Below, in pieces: positions 1-9,420 of a stretch of DNA of 12,797 bases. The stretch is from Allomyces macrogynus ATCC 38327 (taxonomy: Eukaryota > Blastocladiomycota > Blastocladiomycetes > Blastocladiales > Blastocladiaceae): assembly GCA_000151295.1 (NCBI GenBank), contig GG745349.1, forward strand, positions 357,340 to 370,136. Reading direction: 5' to 3'. The position numbers were made by a program, and so were the translations under genes. The first letter of the stretch is position 1. Each line of letters begins with the position of its first letter. The notes beneath the pieces are model-generated. The model was not told the DNA's origin and searched no databases. It was given only the letters and a program-made list of their open reading frames with translations.

Positions 1-170
1 TCACAACACGGCAACGACAGATCAGAAACAGACGTCACGGCCAACCGCTTTGGGGGGCCACGCACCGGCCCACGTGGCACCGCGCCGTCAAGAACATCGA
101 AACGGTGATGATGGAGGATGACAACTCCCGTACGTCTCGCGCGGTCTCTCCCGCGTTTCTCCACCCCCAC

Positions 171-2993
171 TCATAGCTTGGGCGCGTAGTACCGCACCGT
201 CGCGCCCTTGGCCGCGGCCCGGGCCCCCGGTTTGCAGGCGGGGGCCCCCCCGACGTCCCACGTCTGGGAAACGTGAGCCGTACGACGTCCACGTCTGGTA
301 ACGTGAGCGTGGGCGGCGTGTCGAGCGCGACGCGCAGCACTTGCGACAGGTGTGCGCAAAACACAATCGTCAACTCGTCGCGCACCTCCTTGGGAATCTC
401 GTCGGCGTCCTTGCGGTTGCGTTCCGGCAGGACCAGCGTGTGCAGGTGCATGCGGTGCGCGGCCAAAGCCTTCTCGACGATCCCGCCCACGGGCAAGACA
501 TCGCCGCGCAGCGTCAGCTCGCCGGTCATGGCGACGCCGCGACGCACGGGCACGCCGAGCGCCAGCGACACGAGCGCCGTGGCCAGCGTCACACCCGCCG
601 ACGGTCCATCTTTCGCGACGGCACCTGCAGGCAGGTGCACGTGGACGTCGCGGTCGGCCCATAGCAGGTCCGATGCCGTCGCGACCAGCCCGAGCGCGTG
701 CGCGTGCGTGCGCAGCCAGGTCAGCGCCAAGTGGCCCGACTCTTGCAAGACCTTCCCCAACTGGCCCGTGAGCTGCAGCCGTCCCTTACCTGGGTACTGT
801 GTCGCCTCGACGAACAGGACCGATCCGGTCCCGAGTCCCGTGTATGCGAGCCCGACAGCGAGACCCGGCACCATCGTGCGCAGGTACACGTCGTCATCAT
901 ACTTGGGCCCACCAAGCAAGTCGCGCAGATCGGCGACGCGCACCGTCTTGGTGAATGGCGGCGCCTTGGCCGACTCGCCGCGCTCGGGCGTCGCAATCGC
1001 AACCGTCTGCTGGTCACGCCACCCGACAAACTCGACAGCAACAGCGCGGCAAATCGTGGCCAGGGACCGCTCGAGATTGCGTACACCAGCCTCGCGCGTG
1101 TAGTTGAAGAGCAAGTGCTGCATAGCGTCGGGATCGATGCGCACCGTGTTGGCCGGCAACCCGTGCCGCTCGTGCTGCTTGGCGAGTAGTGTCGCCGCAA
1201 TCGCCGTCTTTTCCGATGGTGTGTAGCCCGGCAAGTCAATCACTTCCATGCGGTCGAGCAACGGGCGCGGGATCGTGTCGAGCGAGTTGCACGTGGCGAC
1301 AAACAGGACTTGGCTCAGGTCGAGCGGCACGTTCAAGTAATGGTCCGTGAAGTGCGCGTTCTGTTCGGGGTCGAGGATCTCGAGCAGCGCTGCGGCCGGG
1401 TCACCGCGCATTGGGTCGCGGCCGAGCTTGTCAATTTCGTCGAGCAAGATCACGGGGTTGCGCGTGCCCGCCTTTTTCAACGTCTGCACGACCACCCCCG
1501 GCATGGCACCGACGTAGGTGCGGCGGTGGCCGCGCAACTCGGCCTCATCGCGCACACCACCGAGTGCAATCCGCGCAAACTGGCGGCCCATGGCCGCGGC
1601 AATGCTCTTACCGAGAGACGTCTTTCCCACGCCCGGCGGCCCGTGCAGGCACAGAATGGGTCCGTGCAGCGCGTCCCGCAGCTTGCGCACGGCCAAAAAC
1701 TCGAGAATGCGCGTCTTGACGGGCTCGAGCCCATGGTGGTCGGCATCTAGCTGCGCGCGCGCCGCGCCCAGGTCCATGGCGTCGGGCGAGACGGTGGTCC
1801 AGGGCAATGAAAGCATCCAGTCGGCGTGGTTGAGAAGCGTGTGGTACTCGGCCATGGCCGGGTTCATGGCTTTGGCGCGCTTCAAATCCTTTTCCACGTG
1901 CTGTACGACATGCACCGGGTACTTGCCATCAGCCAGCCGCTGCTCGAGGTCGCGCACGTCGTCGTTGCCGGCGTCGCGCGAGTTCATTCCGCCGGATCCG
2001 TCGAGCTCGCCCAGTTCCTTTTTGATGACTTCCAGCTGCTGTCGCAACAGCAGCTCGCGCTGCTTCTTGGAGAGCGTGTCACCGACCTTGTCGCGGATCG
2101 AGGCCGCCAGGTTCACGGCGTCGAGGCGGCGACGCAGGCTGGTCAGGATCAGGTCGAGCCGATCGGGCAGGTCTTGCGAGAGGAGGGTGATGCGGTCGTC
2201 GGCCGACAATTCGGCGAGGCCGACCAGGGCAAAGGAGAGTTGGTCGGCGGGCGCCGATTGCAGCAGGGCGCGCAGGTCGCGCACGGCTGAGGCAGAGAGG
2301 GACGATTGCAGGTGCGCGACGAGAGCAAGCGCCGTCTGGCGCACAGCGGTCACTTTATTCGCGAGGTTGGTGTCGGTGTCGGGAATATCTGTTCGAGGTG
2401 AAGCAGGGTGAGTCCAACGGTCCGACACCAGCACCAAGAGCAAGACTGAGACTGGAACCAAGCCCAGTCTGAGACTGCAACGACATACCCGAGTCGTAGA
2501 GCAGCGAGACCGACGCGTAGAGCTGGCGCGGGTCGGCATGCGCACTGATGAAATCAACGTGCACGCGCGTCAGGCCCTCGACGAGCACAATGGAACCGTG
2601 CACGGGCCCGATGCGCGCGCGCACTGTCTTGACTATGCGGCCCAGGCACCCATACTCGGCCAGCTGGTCCGACGTCACGGCATGCTGACGCCCCTGTTCT
2701 GGTGAATGGGTGCCCTTGGGCCGCGGCACAAGAGCTTTCGATGACGATGGCGCGTCGGCGTCCTGGTTCTCAGCGCCATCACCGCTGGCCGGAGCAGCGC
2801 TCGCCGGCGGCGGCGATGGAACAACGGGCACGCAGGCGACAAGCGCATTGTCGTCAAGGCGCGCAAACGCGTCGCCGTCGCGCAGCGACAGGCGCAGCAC
2901 GACGCCTGGGTAGAGGATTCGCGCGCCAAACAGCGGCACAACGGGCAGCAGATCGTTGGCAGCAGCGGCAGGGCCGGTCGCGTTGGGCGCCAT
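171..2993 (-). CDS. LONP2: ATP-dependent Lon protease, peroxisomal (LonP2-like), two or three exons
   Basis: AAA+ serine protease that unfolds and degrades proteins, probably in the peroxisomal matrix. Exon 1 is 2993-2489, and intron 2389-2488 joins in phase 1 to the long exon starting at 2388. In the spliced protein, the N-terminal substrate-binding domain starts almost at the Met (LPVVPLFGARILYPG), with no presequence. Then come a coiled region (QLEVIKKELGEL), Walker A GPPGVGKT (about 418-425), Walker B VILLDEIDK (about 481-489), the sensor-2 region YTREAGVRNLER and the protease domain. Catalytic Ser is about 765 in KDGPSAG and Lys about 808 in GGIVEK, 43 residues apart as in E. coli Lon. 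LTGQLGKVLQESGHLALTWLR resembles LonP2 more than mitochondrial Lon (from memory). The C-terminus is uncertain. Unspliced, the frame runs on to 35 with an Arg/Gly/Pro-rich tail (952 aa). Removing a short intron ending at 264 gives a stop at 171 and the end YYAPKL, a possible peroxisomal signal. The Lon call is certain; the compartment is inferred. Confidence 0.93.
251..307. repeat. Imperfect tandem duplication at the Lon 3' end
   Basis: Two near-identical 25-27 bp copies (251-277 and 283-307) read CGACGTCC(CA)CGTCTGG(G)AA/TAACGTGAG on the plus strand. On the minus strand each copy carries an acceptor-like pyrimidine-CCAG, so the duplication doubled a potential splice acceptor. The copies differ in length by two bases. 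Confidence 0.75.
264..331 (-). other. Candidate 3' intron of the Lon gene
   Basis: The acceptor candidate TTTCCCAG ends at 264. Possible in-phase donors are GTCGCG at 331 (68 nt), GTGCTG at 340 (77 nt) or GTACGG at 283 (20 nt, too short for ordinary splicing). All three move translation into the frame that ends YYAPKL at 171. The 68-77 nt options match the intron lengths in this window, but would trim the extreme end of the protease domain (after QVLR or SQ). No CTGAC branch point is seen, and a CTCAC lies just before the acceptor. Confidence 0.35.
2389..2488 (-). other. Intron 1 of the Lon gene (100 nt)
   Basis: On the minus strand the donor is GTATGT (from 2488) and the acceptor is AACAG (ending at 2389). 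Both sides are phase 1 (g|at gives Asp), fusing SVSLLYDS to DIPDTDTNLANK. Without splicing, the N-terminal reading frame stops at 2355 and never reaches the ATPase domain. Confidence 0.88.
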
Positions 2994-3731
2994 GGCAGGG
3001 AGCAGCCTTTGGGATTGCAGATGGTCTCGAACAGCGGAGCGCGGTCGGTCTCAGTTGGTCTCGGGCACGGTGGCGATGGTGTCGGGCGGAGCGGTTGCAG
3101 CGGGTCGCGGCCGGATTTGTCGGGCGGGGGCGGCGTGATGTCTTGCGCCAGGCCGATGCGCGCTGAAGCCGGTTGAACGAGCACAGAAGAATAGAGGAGC
3201 AGGAAGAGCGCGACCGTGACCCACAGGTCGCCACGGCACGTGCCCTCCGCCTTCGCCGAGGCATGCCGTCACCGCGTCACACTGCGAGACAGCTTCGCAC
3301 TTCCACATGACATCCGCGTGTCTCTGACGTGGACCAGCTGGCATGGCCTCCCGCATTGCTCAGTCTGCCTGCGCTCACCTGTGCTCCCTGAGCTCCATGC
3401 CGCGCTCCCTGCCACTCCTTCGCCTGCACCAGCTGCACCACGTCGGAATATCGTCGACGCCGCGCCACTGCCCGCGCCTGTCTGCGCGCCGTTGCAAGAA
3501 GCTGTTTCGAGGCCCCAGGCAACAGAACGAGCACCAGCACCGGTGGCTTGGTGCCTGCACCCGATGTGGACTTGACGACCCGACATGCTGCTGCTGCAAC
3601 CTGCGACACTCTACCCGCTCCCGACTGTGCTCCGTGCGGCGCTGCTGCAGCAACCGCTCAGTCCTCGCCAAATTGCTTGTTGACCAACAGCTCCAAATTC
3701 ACGGCGGTCACTCGACTTGGTCGCCGTTCTC
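2994..3731. promoter_or_regulatory. Divergent intergenic region between the Lon and repeat-protein genes
   Basis: These 738 bases separate the start codons of two genes transcribed away from each other, so both promoters and 5' leaders should lie here. I see no TATA box or recognisable operator. Several open frames cross it on both strands (for example 3216-3575 plus), but they are Pro/Arg/Cys-rich, mutually overlapping, and typical of chance frames in GC-rich DNA. Short CTGC-rich runs occur near 3590-3660. A non-coding 5' exon cannot be excluded. Confidence 0.45.
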
Positions 3732-6700
3732 ATGGCGAGCCTCTTCGCCTCGGCGATTCGCGCCTTGCACACGCTGATCTGGCATGGCCTCTTGGTCCCG
3801 CTCGCCAAGTTTGCTCATTTCTTCATCAAGGGCACGCTTCGTCCGCACTTGGCTTCCGAATTGCCCTGAGAACGACTGACGAGGCCAGCACGCAACAGAT
3901 ATTGTCTACCCGACCGGCGTCATTGGCGCGCAGCTCGTGTTCCTCCTCATCAAGTCCGTCTGGTACGGGCCATTTGCGACGCGCCAGATCCTGCACGATG
4001 GCATGCTCGGTGCCCCGCGCGCAACTGTCGTCTTGCGGTACCCGTTCCAGGTCTGGATCCCGACCACGGCCATTGTCACGATATTCGGCACCATATTTGG
4101 CCTTGGACTCGGCCTGCGCACCTATGCCGACTTGCTTTTCACGCTGATCCGGTCCGCGTGGTGGGGAGTCGACCCGCGCCGATTCTACTTGCCCGACGGG
4201 CTCCTGGTTGCGCCGAATCCACCAGACCCGCTCTACAAGTCCCAGATTGGGCGCATTTTTGCCGTGGCCACGGGAGTCGTCGGTCTTCGTGCGATTCTCC
4301 AAGCCATGACGCTCATTATTCCCGGAATCTGGTATGGTGTCCTGCCGCGCGAACTGAGCATCAAGGACGCGCCGTGGTTGTGCGCGAAACCCAAGGACTG
4401 GTCGTCGCTTGGGTCGCAAATGTTTGGTCTGCTCGGGCTCGGCGTGGGCGTGCGCTTTTTAGTTTCCGTTCTCGTCTGGATCGCCGCGTGTCTGTGGTAT
4501 GGACCTAATTATCACCAGCTCGAATTGCTCGAGTGGCCCATGCGCCACTTGGTCAAGTTACTTGAAGTTCTGCTGTGCTGCTGCCTCTGCCTTGGCCAAT
4601 GTCTCCTCTCGCCCGTCATCAACCAGGACCTGAGCGACCGCGATGCCGAGCCGACCTGGGCCGTGTCGCGCGCGATCGGCGTGCTCGGCGGCGGCGTTGG
4701 CCTGCGCCAGTGGATCCAGTACATCACGTACGTGCCGGTCGCCGCGTGGTACGGCGGGCTCGCAAACATGACCGTCGCCGGGTACAAGCTCGTGCGGAAC
4801 CCGGACCGCAACGCCGTGCCCAAATCGTGGGGCGCTCGCGCACTCGGACTCGTATTTGGTCTCGTCCTCGGCCTGCGCAATTGGATCCGGCTCATTGCGC
4901 ATCTCGCCATCGTCGTGTGCATCCACGGATGGGCGGTCCTGCGTGGTGCGTGGTTTGGCTTGGGCCCAGCCGTGCACTGTGCCGACGGGTGGATCGCAGC
5001 GCCCAAACCCGAACGATTCCCGACCGAATCCGACTCGGTCTCGTCACGACTCGCGTTCTACTTTGGCGCTCTGACGTTCGGTGGGCTCGGGCTCGGCATC
5101 TACAACTGGGCCAATATGGCGACCGTGCTCCCGCTCGCCGCGTTTTACGGCTCGCTCGATCTCAATATTTCGTTTGGCAAGCTCAAGTTCAAGTCGTCGC
5201 GGCGCACCATGAAAACGATCCCTGGCCGGGCTCTCGGCGTGGTGTTTGGGCTCGTCATTGGCTGGCGTAACGTCGTGCAGGCAATTTGCATTGCGGGATT
5301 CTCGGTCGTTCTCGTCGCTTGGTACATTGCCCGCGGGGCTTATTTCGGCCTCGTTCCGTCCGCGCACGTCCGGTACGGTTCGCTGTCGAAGATTGTTGAC
5401 CCGAAATCCGTCTACAAGTCGCGCGTGCGCCGCATTTGGGGTGGTGTCGGGTCCGTGCTCGGCCTGGGCATTGGCTGGCGGTGGATTCTCAACCTCGGGT
5501 CCGCGGTTCTCTGGTGCTCGTGGTACGGCGGGACCGGGTGGGGCCTCTCGGAACGGTGGAGTGTTCTCGGGCCGCACCGTGCTGGTGATGCCGAGGAAGC
5601 AGACGTGCCGAGTCGTCTTGATCCCATCCGTGTCGTCCTGAGCGTGCCGGGACTCGTGGCCGGCTGGCGCGTCGTAGTCGATGCGCTACTCAGCGCCATT
5701 GTCCTCTCGTACCTGACGCTCGCGAGCGCTATCGTTCGTCTGGGTCGCGGACTTGTTTGGGCCACAGTCAATGCCAAGGCGTGCGCGATTCATTTGGGCG
5801 CTGGGGCGTGGTATGGAGCGGTACGTTAGCGCATCTTGTCCTTTTTGCTTCTCCCCGCTGATGCTATGACCCTCGCCTAGGCACCGTCTCTATTCTACTG
5901 CCGTGACGGCCTCTTCGGCCCACCATCAATTTTCATCGTCACCTCGTCCAACGTCGAGTTTATCCGGTGGGCCGGGAGCATGTTTGGCCTCTTTGTTGGC
6001 TGGCGCAACGTGCTCAACACCGTCTCGATCACCTTGCCCGCGTTCTGGTCCGGCTGCCTCCCAGGCAATGTCCTGCTTCCGGACGGGATTCTCAAGTCCA
6101 TGTCGGACGATATCTTGGCCCTGCATACGATCGTTCCTGAGGCCGAGTCTATCCCGCCGAGCCCGGTTCCACCTGCTGCGCCCGAACCCAAGCCGAGTCC
6201 ACCGTCTTCGTCTTCTGCAGCTGCAGTTCTGACAGCGGTTCCGCTCGTCGATCCACCACCTCCACCCCCACCCCCACCACCCGCAGCTGCGCACGGTGAC
6301 GCGCCCGTGCCACTGAAACCGCGCTCGCCCGGCACCGAAATGACGACGCCGCTCGGACGGGCGTTTGGTCTCGTCTTCGGGCTCGGCATCGGGTTCAAGC
6401 GCGTCCTTGACGCGCTCTCCATCATGGCGACGGGATTTTGGGTCGGCGCGGCGCCAAATCTCCTCGACAATCCCGACTCGCCGCTGCACGCGCACCTCGG
6501 CATCGTCTACGAGTACCAGCACTGGACGGGCCACTTGCTTGGCGGGATAGGTGGGCTCGGTTTTGGATTGCGTTTCTGGGTTCTGTTCATCGCGGCCGCG
6601 GCCAAGGGCATGTGGTACGGCGTGAACCCGCGCGCCGCGCACTCGGTCGATAGGTTGCTGTCCGTGCCATCGGCGACCATCTGGTCGAACACGAATGCAG

Positions 6701-8839
6701 CGGTCGTGTTTGGCGCGTTTGGGGCTGGAGTCGGGCTGCGCGCGGTCGTCAATGCCGTGACGGTCATTCCGTTCGCCGCCTGGTACGGCGCGGTCGGGCT
6801 TTGGTACTTGGACGATGGAATTCTCGGGAAACCGAGTAAGCCGATGACGACGTGGCTCGGCCGCGTTTTTGGCGTCGTATTTGGCCTGGTCGTAGGTCTG
6901 CGCACGTTTGTCGATGTGCTCGCGATTATGATCCAGGGGTTCTGGTGGGGCTGTTTCCCGGTCGAGCTGACGCTGCACGACGCGTTGCTGGGTGGGCAGC
7001 TGCCCGCGTACAAGGTGCCGTCCAAGGTCGTGCGCGCGTTTGGCGTGTTTGGCGCGGTCATTGGCATGCGGCAGGTGATGGTCGTGGTGTTCTACATTCC
7101 GTTTGGTCCGTGTCGGATTTCATTTTCGCTTCTCCTTACCCCATGCGCCGACCTGACACGTTTTACGTTTTTGGTTCGACAGCCATGTGGTACGGCGCGT
7201 ACCCCGAGTTCTTCCAGCTCCCGGAGCCGTTCACGTTCATGAATGAGGACATTTGGTTCAACCAAACGCGCGTCTCGTCACGGATTCTCGGCGCCATCTT
7301 TGGCGGGATTATCGGCGTGCGCCTTGTCCTCGACTTTGCGCTCATGATCATCTACTCGGCGATCCGCGGGTGCTTCAGCCGCGTCCGTCTCCACCCGCCG
7401 TCCAATCGGCTACGGCACCCGTACCAGACGCAGATCTACGTGCGCCACGTGTTTTCCGCGCTCGTCATTGCCGCTATTTGCGGCGTGTCCGTATGGAAGT
7501 CTCGCTCCCCGGTCGATACGATGCGTATCGCAGTCGCTGCAGCGGCCGGCGGCGTCGGGGCCCTGATTGGCGTGCAGAACCTGATCAATCCGATTTTTTA
7601 CTGGCGTGCCGGGAAGTTCCTCGCCGACGCGGTGTTGATCGTTGCGGGCGTCGCGCTCTACCTGCCGCTGTTCCTCGTCGTCCTGCTCGTCACGCACCAG
7701 GCGCGCGCCGTGCGGTGGATCGTGCAATACGTGGCCTCCACGACACGGGGACGGTACCGGCCACGGCTCGTGCGGGCGGTCACCGCCATGGTGTTGACGT
7801 GGGGCGCGTTGGCCGTGGCGTTTGTCGCCGCACGGCACTTCACTGGATTGCCGCTCGGTATTGCCCTTGCGGTCGGCGCGGGCGCGGCAATTGTCACGAA
7901 TTTCGCGATCGCCATGGCGTACCGGTTCACCGAGGCGATTGTGCTTGACGGGTGGCCGATGGCCGACGCGGACGTGCTGCTGGCCGAGGAGAAGGACGCG
8001 GTGGTCGCCCACTTGAATGCGAATATGCGGCTCGCGCAGCGCGGGTTGCGATCCGACCCGCTTGGGCCGATTCGGTTTTACATTCGCGATTTCGGCTTGG
8101 CACGTTTTCCTATGCGCTGATGAGAATGCCGAGCCCAGTGGACTGATGTAGGACTTTTCGGCCATAGATTTCGCCAGACGAGCGCAAGCTCAAGGTCTTG
8201 CGCGACCTGTTCCTCGAGGCCGACGTGGTCGTGCAGGACATGCGCGGCGCGACGTGGCAGCCGGCACCACCGACTGAGCCGCACCCTGGACCTCGACCAC
8301 CGTCACGTCACTCATTCACGGCCGCGCCGTCGGCCCCATCAACCCAAGCCAGCACATCGACCTCCCCAAGCGAGCCGCCACCATCTGACGTGTCATCGCC
8401 CGCATCCCTGTCTCCAACATCCGATACTCCACCCGAAGCGCTCCCCGACGCGGCCGACCCGCTGGAACCGCCGCTCCCCGCCATTTCGACACCACCTCCC
8501 CACGCGGCGCTCGACGCGTTCCCGGACATGATTGACCCGCAAGCCCCTGCGCTCCCGTCCTTTGCCGAGGCCATGTACGGCACCGGCGTGGCGGCACCCG
8601 GGCAACTCGCGCCCGAGTACGAGAGTCTCGAACCCGTCGCGGTGCCCGCGCTCGACGAGGCCACGGCCACGGGCGTTTTTGCATTGCACGAGGTGGTGTC
8701 GATGCCGAACTATGTGCTCGAACTGCGGTTCCCGCCGGACGTGAGTGTGGACATGATTGCGCGCGGGTTCAAGCCAAGGCAGTTGCTGGTCGTGAAGCGC
8801 GAGAGGGGGCAGCCGTGGGCAGAGGTGAATGAGGTATGA
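3732..8839 (+). CDS. Giant multi-pass membrane protein with ~16 Gly-rich FGLxxGxR/WYG repeats; unrecognised family
   Basis: I do not recognise this protein. Exons are 3732-3840, 3899-5820, 5881-7105, 7183-8103 and 8178-8839 (1612 aa). A further in-frame intron at 4552-4626 is likely (1587 aa). The ATG at 3732 is the first after an in-frame stop at 3681. After a hydrophobic N-terminus, residues about 98-1140 hold about 16 diverged units with the pattern (F/L)Gxx(F)GLxxG(L/W)R, about 12 hydrophobic residues, then W(Y/W)G and often PxxLxLxDGLL. A Pro-rich linker at about 763-828 includes ten consecutive prolines. Residues about 1141-1370 are hydrophobic without clear repeats. The last ~240 residues are soluble: a charged stretch (ERKLKVLRDLFLEADVVVQD), a Ser/Pro-rich section and a compact end (NYVLELRFPPDVSVDMIARGFKPRQLLVV). 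Dozens of hydrophobic segments and GxxxG motifs suggest close helix packing, as in a channel or scaffold, but no function is assigned. The last junction is the weakest. Confidence 0.82.
3841..3898 (+). other. Intron 1 of the repeat-protein gene (58 nt)
   Basis: Donor GTCCGC, branch-like CTGAC at 3876-3880, acceptor CAACAG. Phase 1 on both sides (c|at gives His). The first exon otherwise stops at 3867, and the long downstream frame is closed by a TGA at 3877, so splicing is needed to supply an ATG. Confidence 0.75.
4552..4626 (+). other. Probable in-frame intron of the repeat-protein gene (75 nt)
   Basis: GTCAAG to ATCAACCAG, phase 0, exactly 75 nt with no stop, so it can be read through. If translated it adds 25 residues including a Cys cluster (CCCLCLGQC) found in no other repeat. 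Removing it cuts the spacing between units 3 and 4 from 252 to 177 bp, the normal period. The 3' half is pyrimidine-rich. There is no clear CTGAC and the donor is weak. Confidence 0.55.
5821..5880 (+). other. Intron of the repeat-protein gene (60 nt)
   Basis: Donor GTACGT, CTGAT at 5858-5862, acceptor CGCCTAG, phase 0. The in-frame TAG directly after the donor (5827-5829) would end the protein. Splicing joins GAWYGA to APSLFYCRDGLFG, restoring the WYG...DGL pattern of other repeats. Confidence 0.9.
6253..6282 (+). repeat. Ten-codon polyproline tract (CCN repeat)
   Basis: Ten consecutive proline codons, mostly CCA/CCC, inside a Pro/Ala/Ser-rich linker (about 6139-6340) between repeat units 10 and 11. 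Its C-rich sequence is prone to slippage, so length may vary between alleles. Confidence 0.85.
7106..7182 (+). other. Intron of the repeat-protein gene (77 nt)
   Basis: Donor GTCCGT, CTGAC at 7153-7157, acceptor TCGACAG, phase 1 (g|cc gives Ala). Splicing gives VFYIPFAMWYGAYPEF, matching IPFAAWYGA in the repeat near 6770, which is strong internal evidence for this junction. Confidence 0.92.
8104..8177 (+). other. Last intron of the repeat-protein gene (74 nt)
   Basis: Donor GTTTTC (weak), CTGAT at 8143-8147, acceptor CGCCAG. It is the only GT/AG pair I found that joins the upstream frame (stop at 8118) to the downstream one (open from 8168) in phase, giving FGLA-H-ERKLKVLRDLF. If wrong, 8168-8839 could belong to a separate gene without a visible ATG start. 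Confidence 0.55.
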
Positions 8840-9420
8840 TTGGTTGATGCCGGACGGCGTGAACGGGATGAATTCGTACTGATATAATTTGTGGCAATTT
8901 TGCTTGATTTTGATCAGTGAGACGTACGACGAGCGAGCACGGACTGATTGGGCACGTGCCGATGAATTTGCATTTGATGTGGGCAATCTCGAATGATGCA
9001 TCCGTCTTCCTGTCGGGCGACCAAAGAAGCATCTTCGGGCTTTGAAGTGGGCCTCCTGCCACAGGGCAAACGTGGAATGAAGGAGCAATGGGAACGACTA
9101 GCCTATCCAGTCCTGCATGTGTCCGCTTGTAATTTATCACACCCGAGGAACTGAAAGAAAGCTTTGGATATCTCTCTTAATTTATTGCGTGGTTCTCCAC
9201 CTGGAGCGATTGTAAGTCCGTGCCAGTTGCAGGGCCAAGACCATGGTCTGTCATTGCACACCATGCATGCAGCACCATCCTCATTCAACAAGCAATCATC
9301 CAAGTCAACGGTGTATACATCAACAGAGTCGCAACCATGTTCATTAATGCCCATCCCGCCGCTCCTCTCCTCTCCAAAAACTTCCCAACGACCAGCATCA
9401 ACCAGCACCAGATCACGACC
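8840..9420. other. Spacer without a recognised gene
   Basis: This is the 3' flank of the repeat-protein gene and 5' flank of the broken BI-1 copy. It is more AT-rich than the genes before it. Short frames occur on both strands (such as 9103-9408 minus and 9164-9424 plus), but none has recognisable domains. I see no AATAAA. A perfect 10-bp palindrome GGCACGTGCC lies at 8951-8960. Confidence 0.5.

Larger units (their letters stand above)
4081..7330 (+). repeat. About 16 degenerate protein repeats, period ~165-175 bp
   Basis: Units begin near 4081, 4255, 4420, 4672, 4840, 5059, 5227, 5440, 5632, 5968, 6358, 6538, 6706, 6862, 7033 and 7281. The basic spacing is 156-180 bp (about 56 codons). Longer spacings are explained by introns (5821-5880, 7106-7182, probably 4552-4626), a Pro-rich insert (after 5968) or a longer unit type (5, 7, 9). 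Example boxes are GLVFGLVLGLRNWI, GVVFGLVIGWRNVV, GVVFGLVVGLRTFV, VPVAAWYGG and IPFAAWYGA. Similarity is at protein level; the DNA copies are well diverged. Confidence 0.85.

Noticed and set aside
264..283. A 20-nt intron at the Lon 3' end
   Set aside because: It has GT-AG ends and fixes the frame, but such tiny introns are known only in special cases (for example ciliate or nucleomorph genomes). Every other intron here is 58 nt or more, so the 68-77 nt alternatives are preferred.
273..2411. Long plus-strand open frames (273-1103, 1518-2411 and others)
   Set aside because: They lie antisense to the Lon coding sequence, are Arg/Ser/Ala-rich and contain no domains. In GC-rich DNA the strand opposite a gene is often open.
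3216..3731. Plus-strand frames upstream of the repeat-protein gene as an extra N-terminal exon
   Set aside because: A stop at 3681 precedes the ATG at 3732 in its frame, the upstream frames are low-complexity Pro/Cys/Arg-rich, and I found no compelling junction into exon 1.
6095..6340. Possible further in-frame intron covering the Pro-rich linker between repeats 10 and 11
   Set aside because: Unit spacing is too long here and C-rich tracts precede CAG sites, but many GT/AG pairs are possible and none is preferred. It reads well as a Pro/Ala/Ser linker, so it was left as coding.
5895..6978. Minus-strand frames 5895-6503 (poly-Gly) and 5926-6978
   Set aside because: They are antisense to the repeat-protein exon. 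The poly-Gly run is just the reverse complement of the proline tract, and the long Arg/Asp-rich frame lacks any domain.
8951..8960. Perfect palindrome GGCACGTGCC
   Set aside because: A single 10-bp E-box-like palindrome in spacer DNA is expected by chance often enough, and nothing ties it to a promoter.
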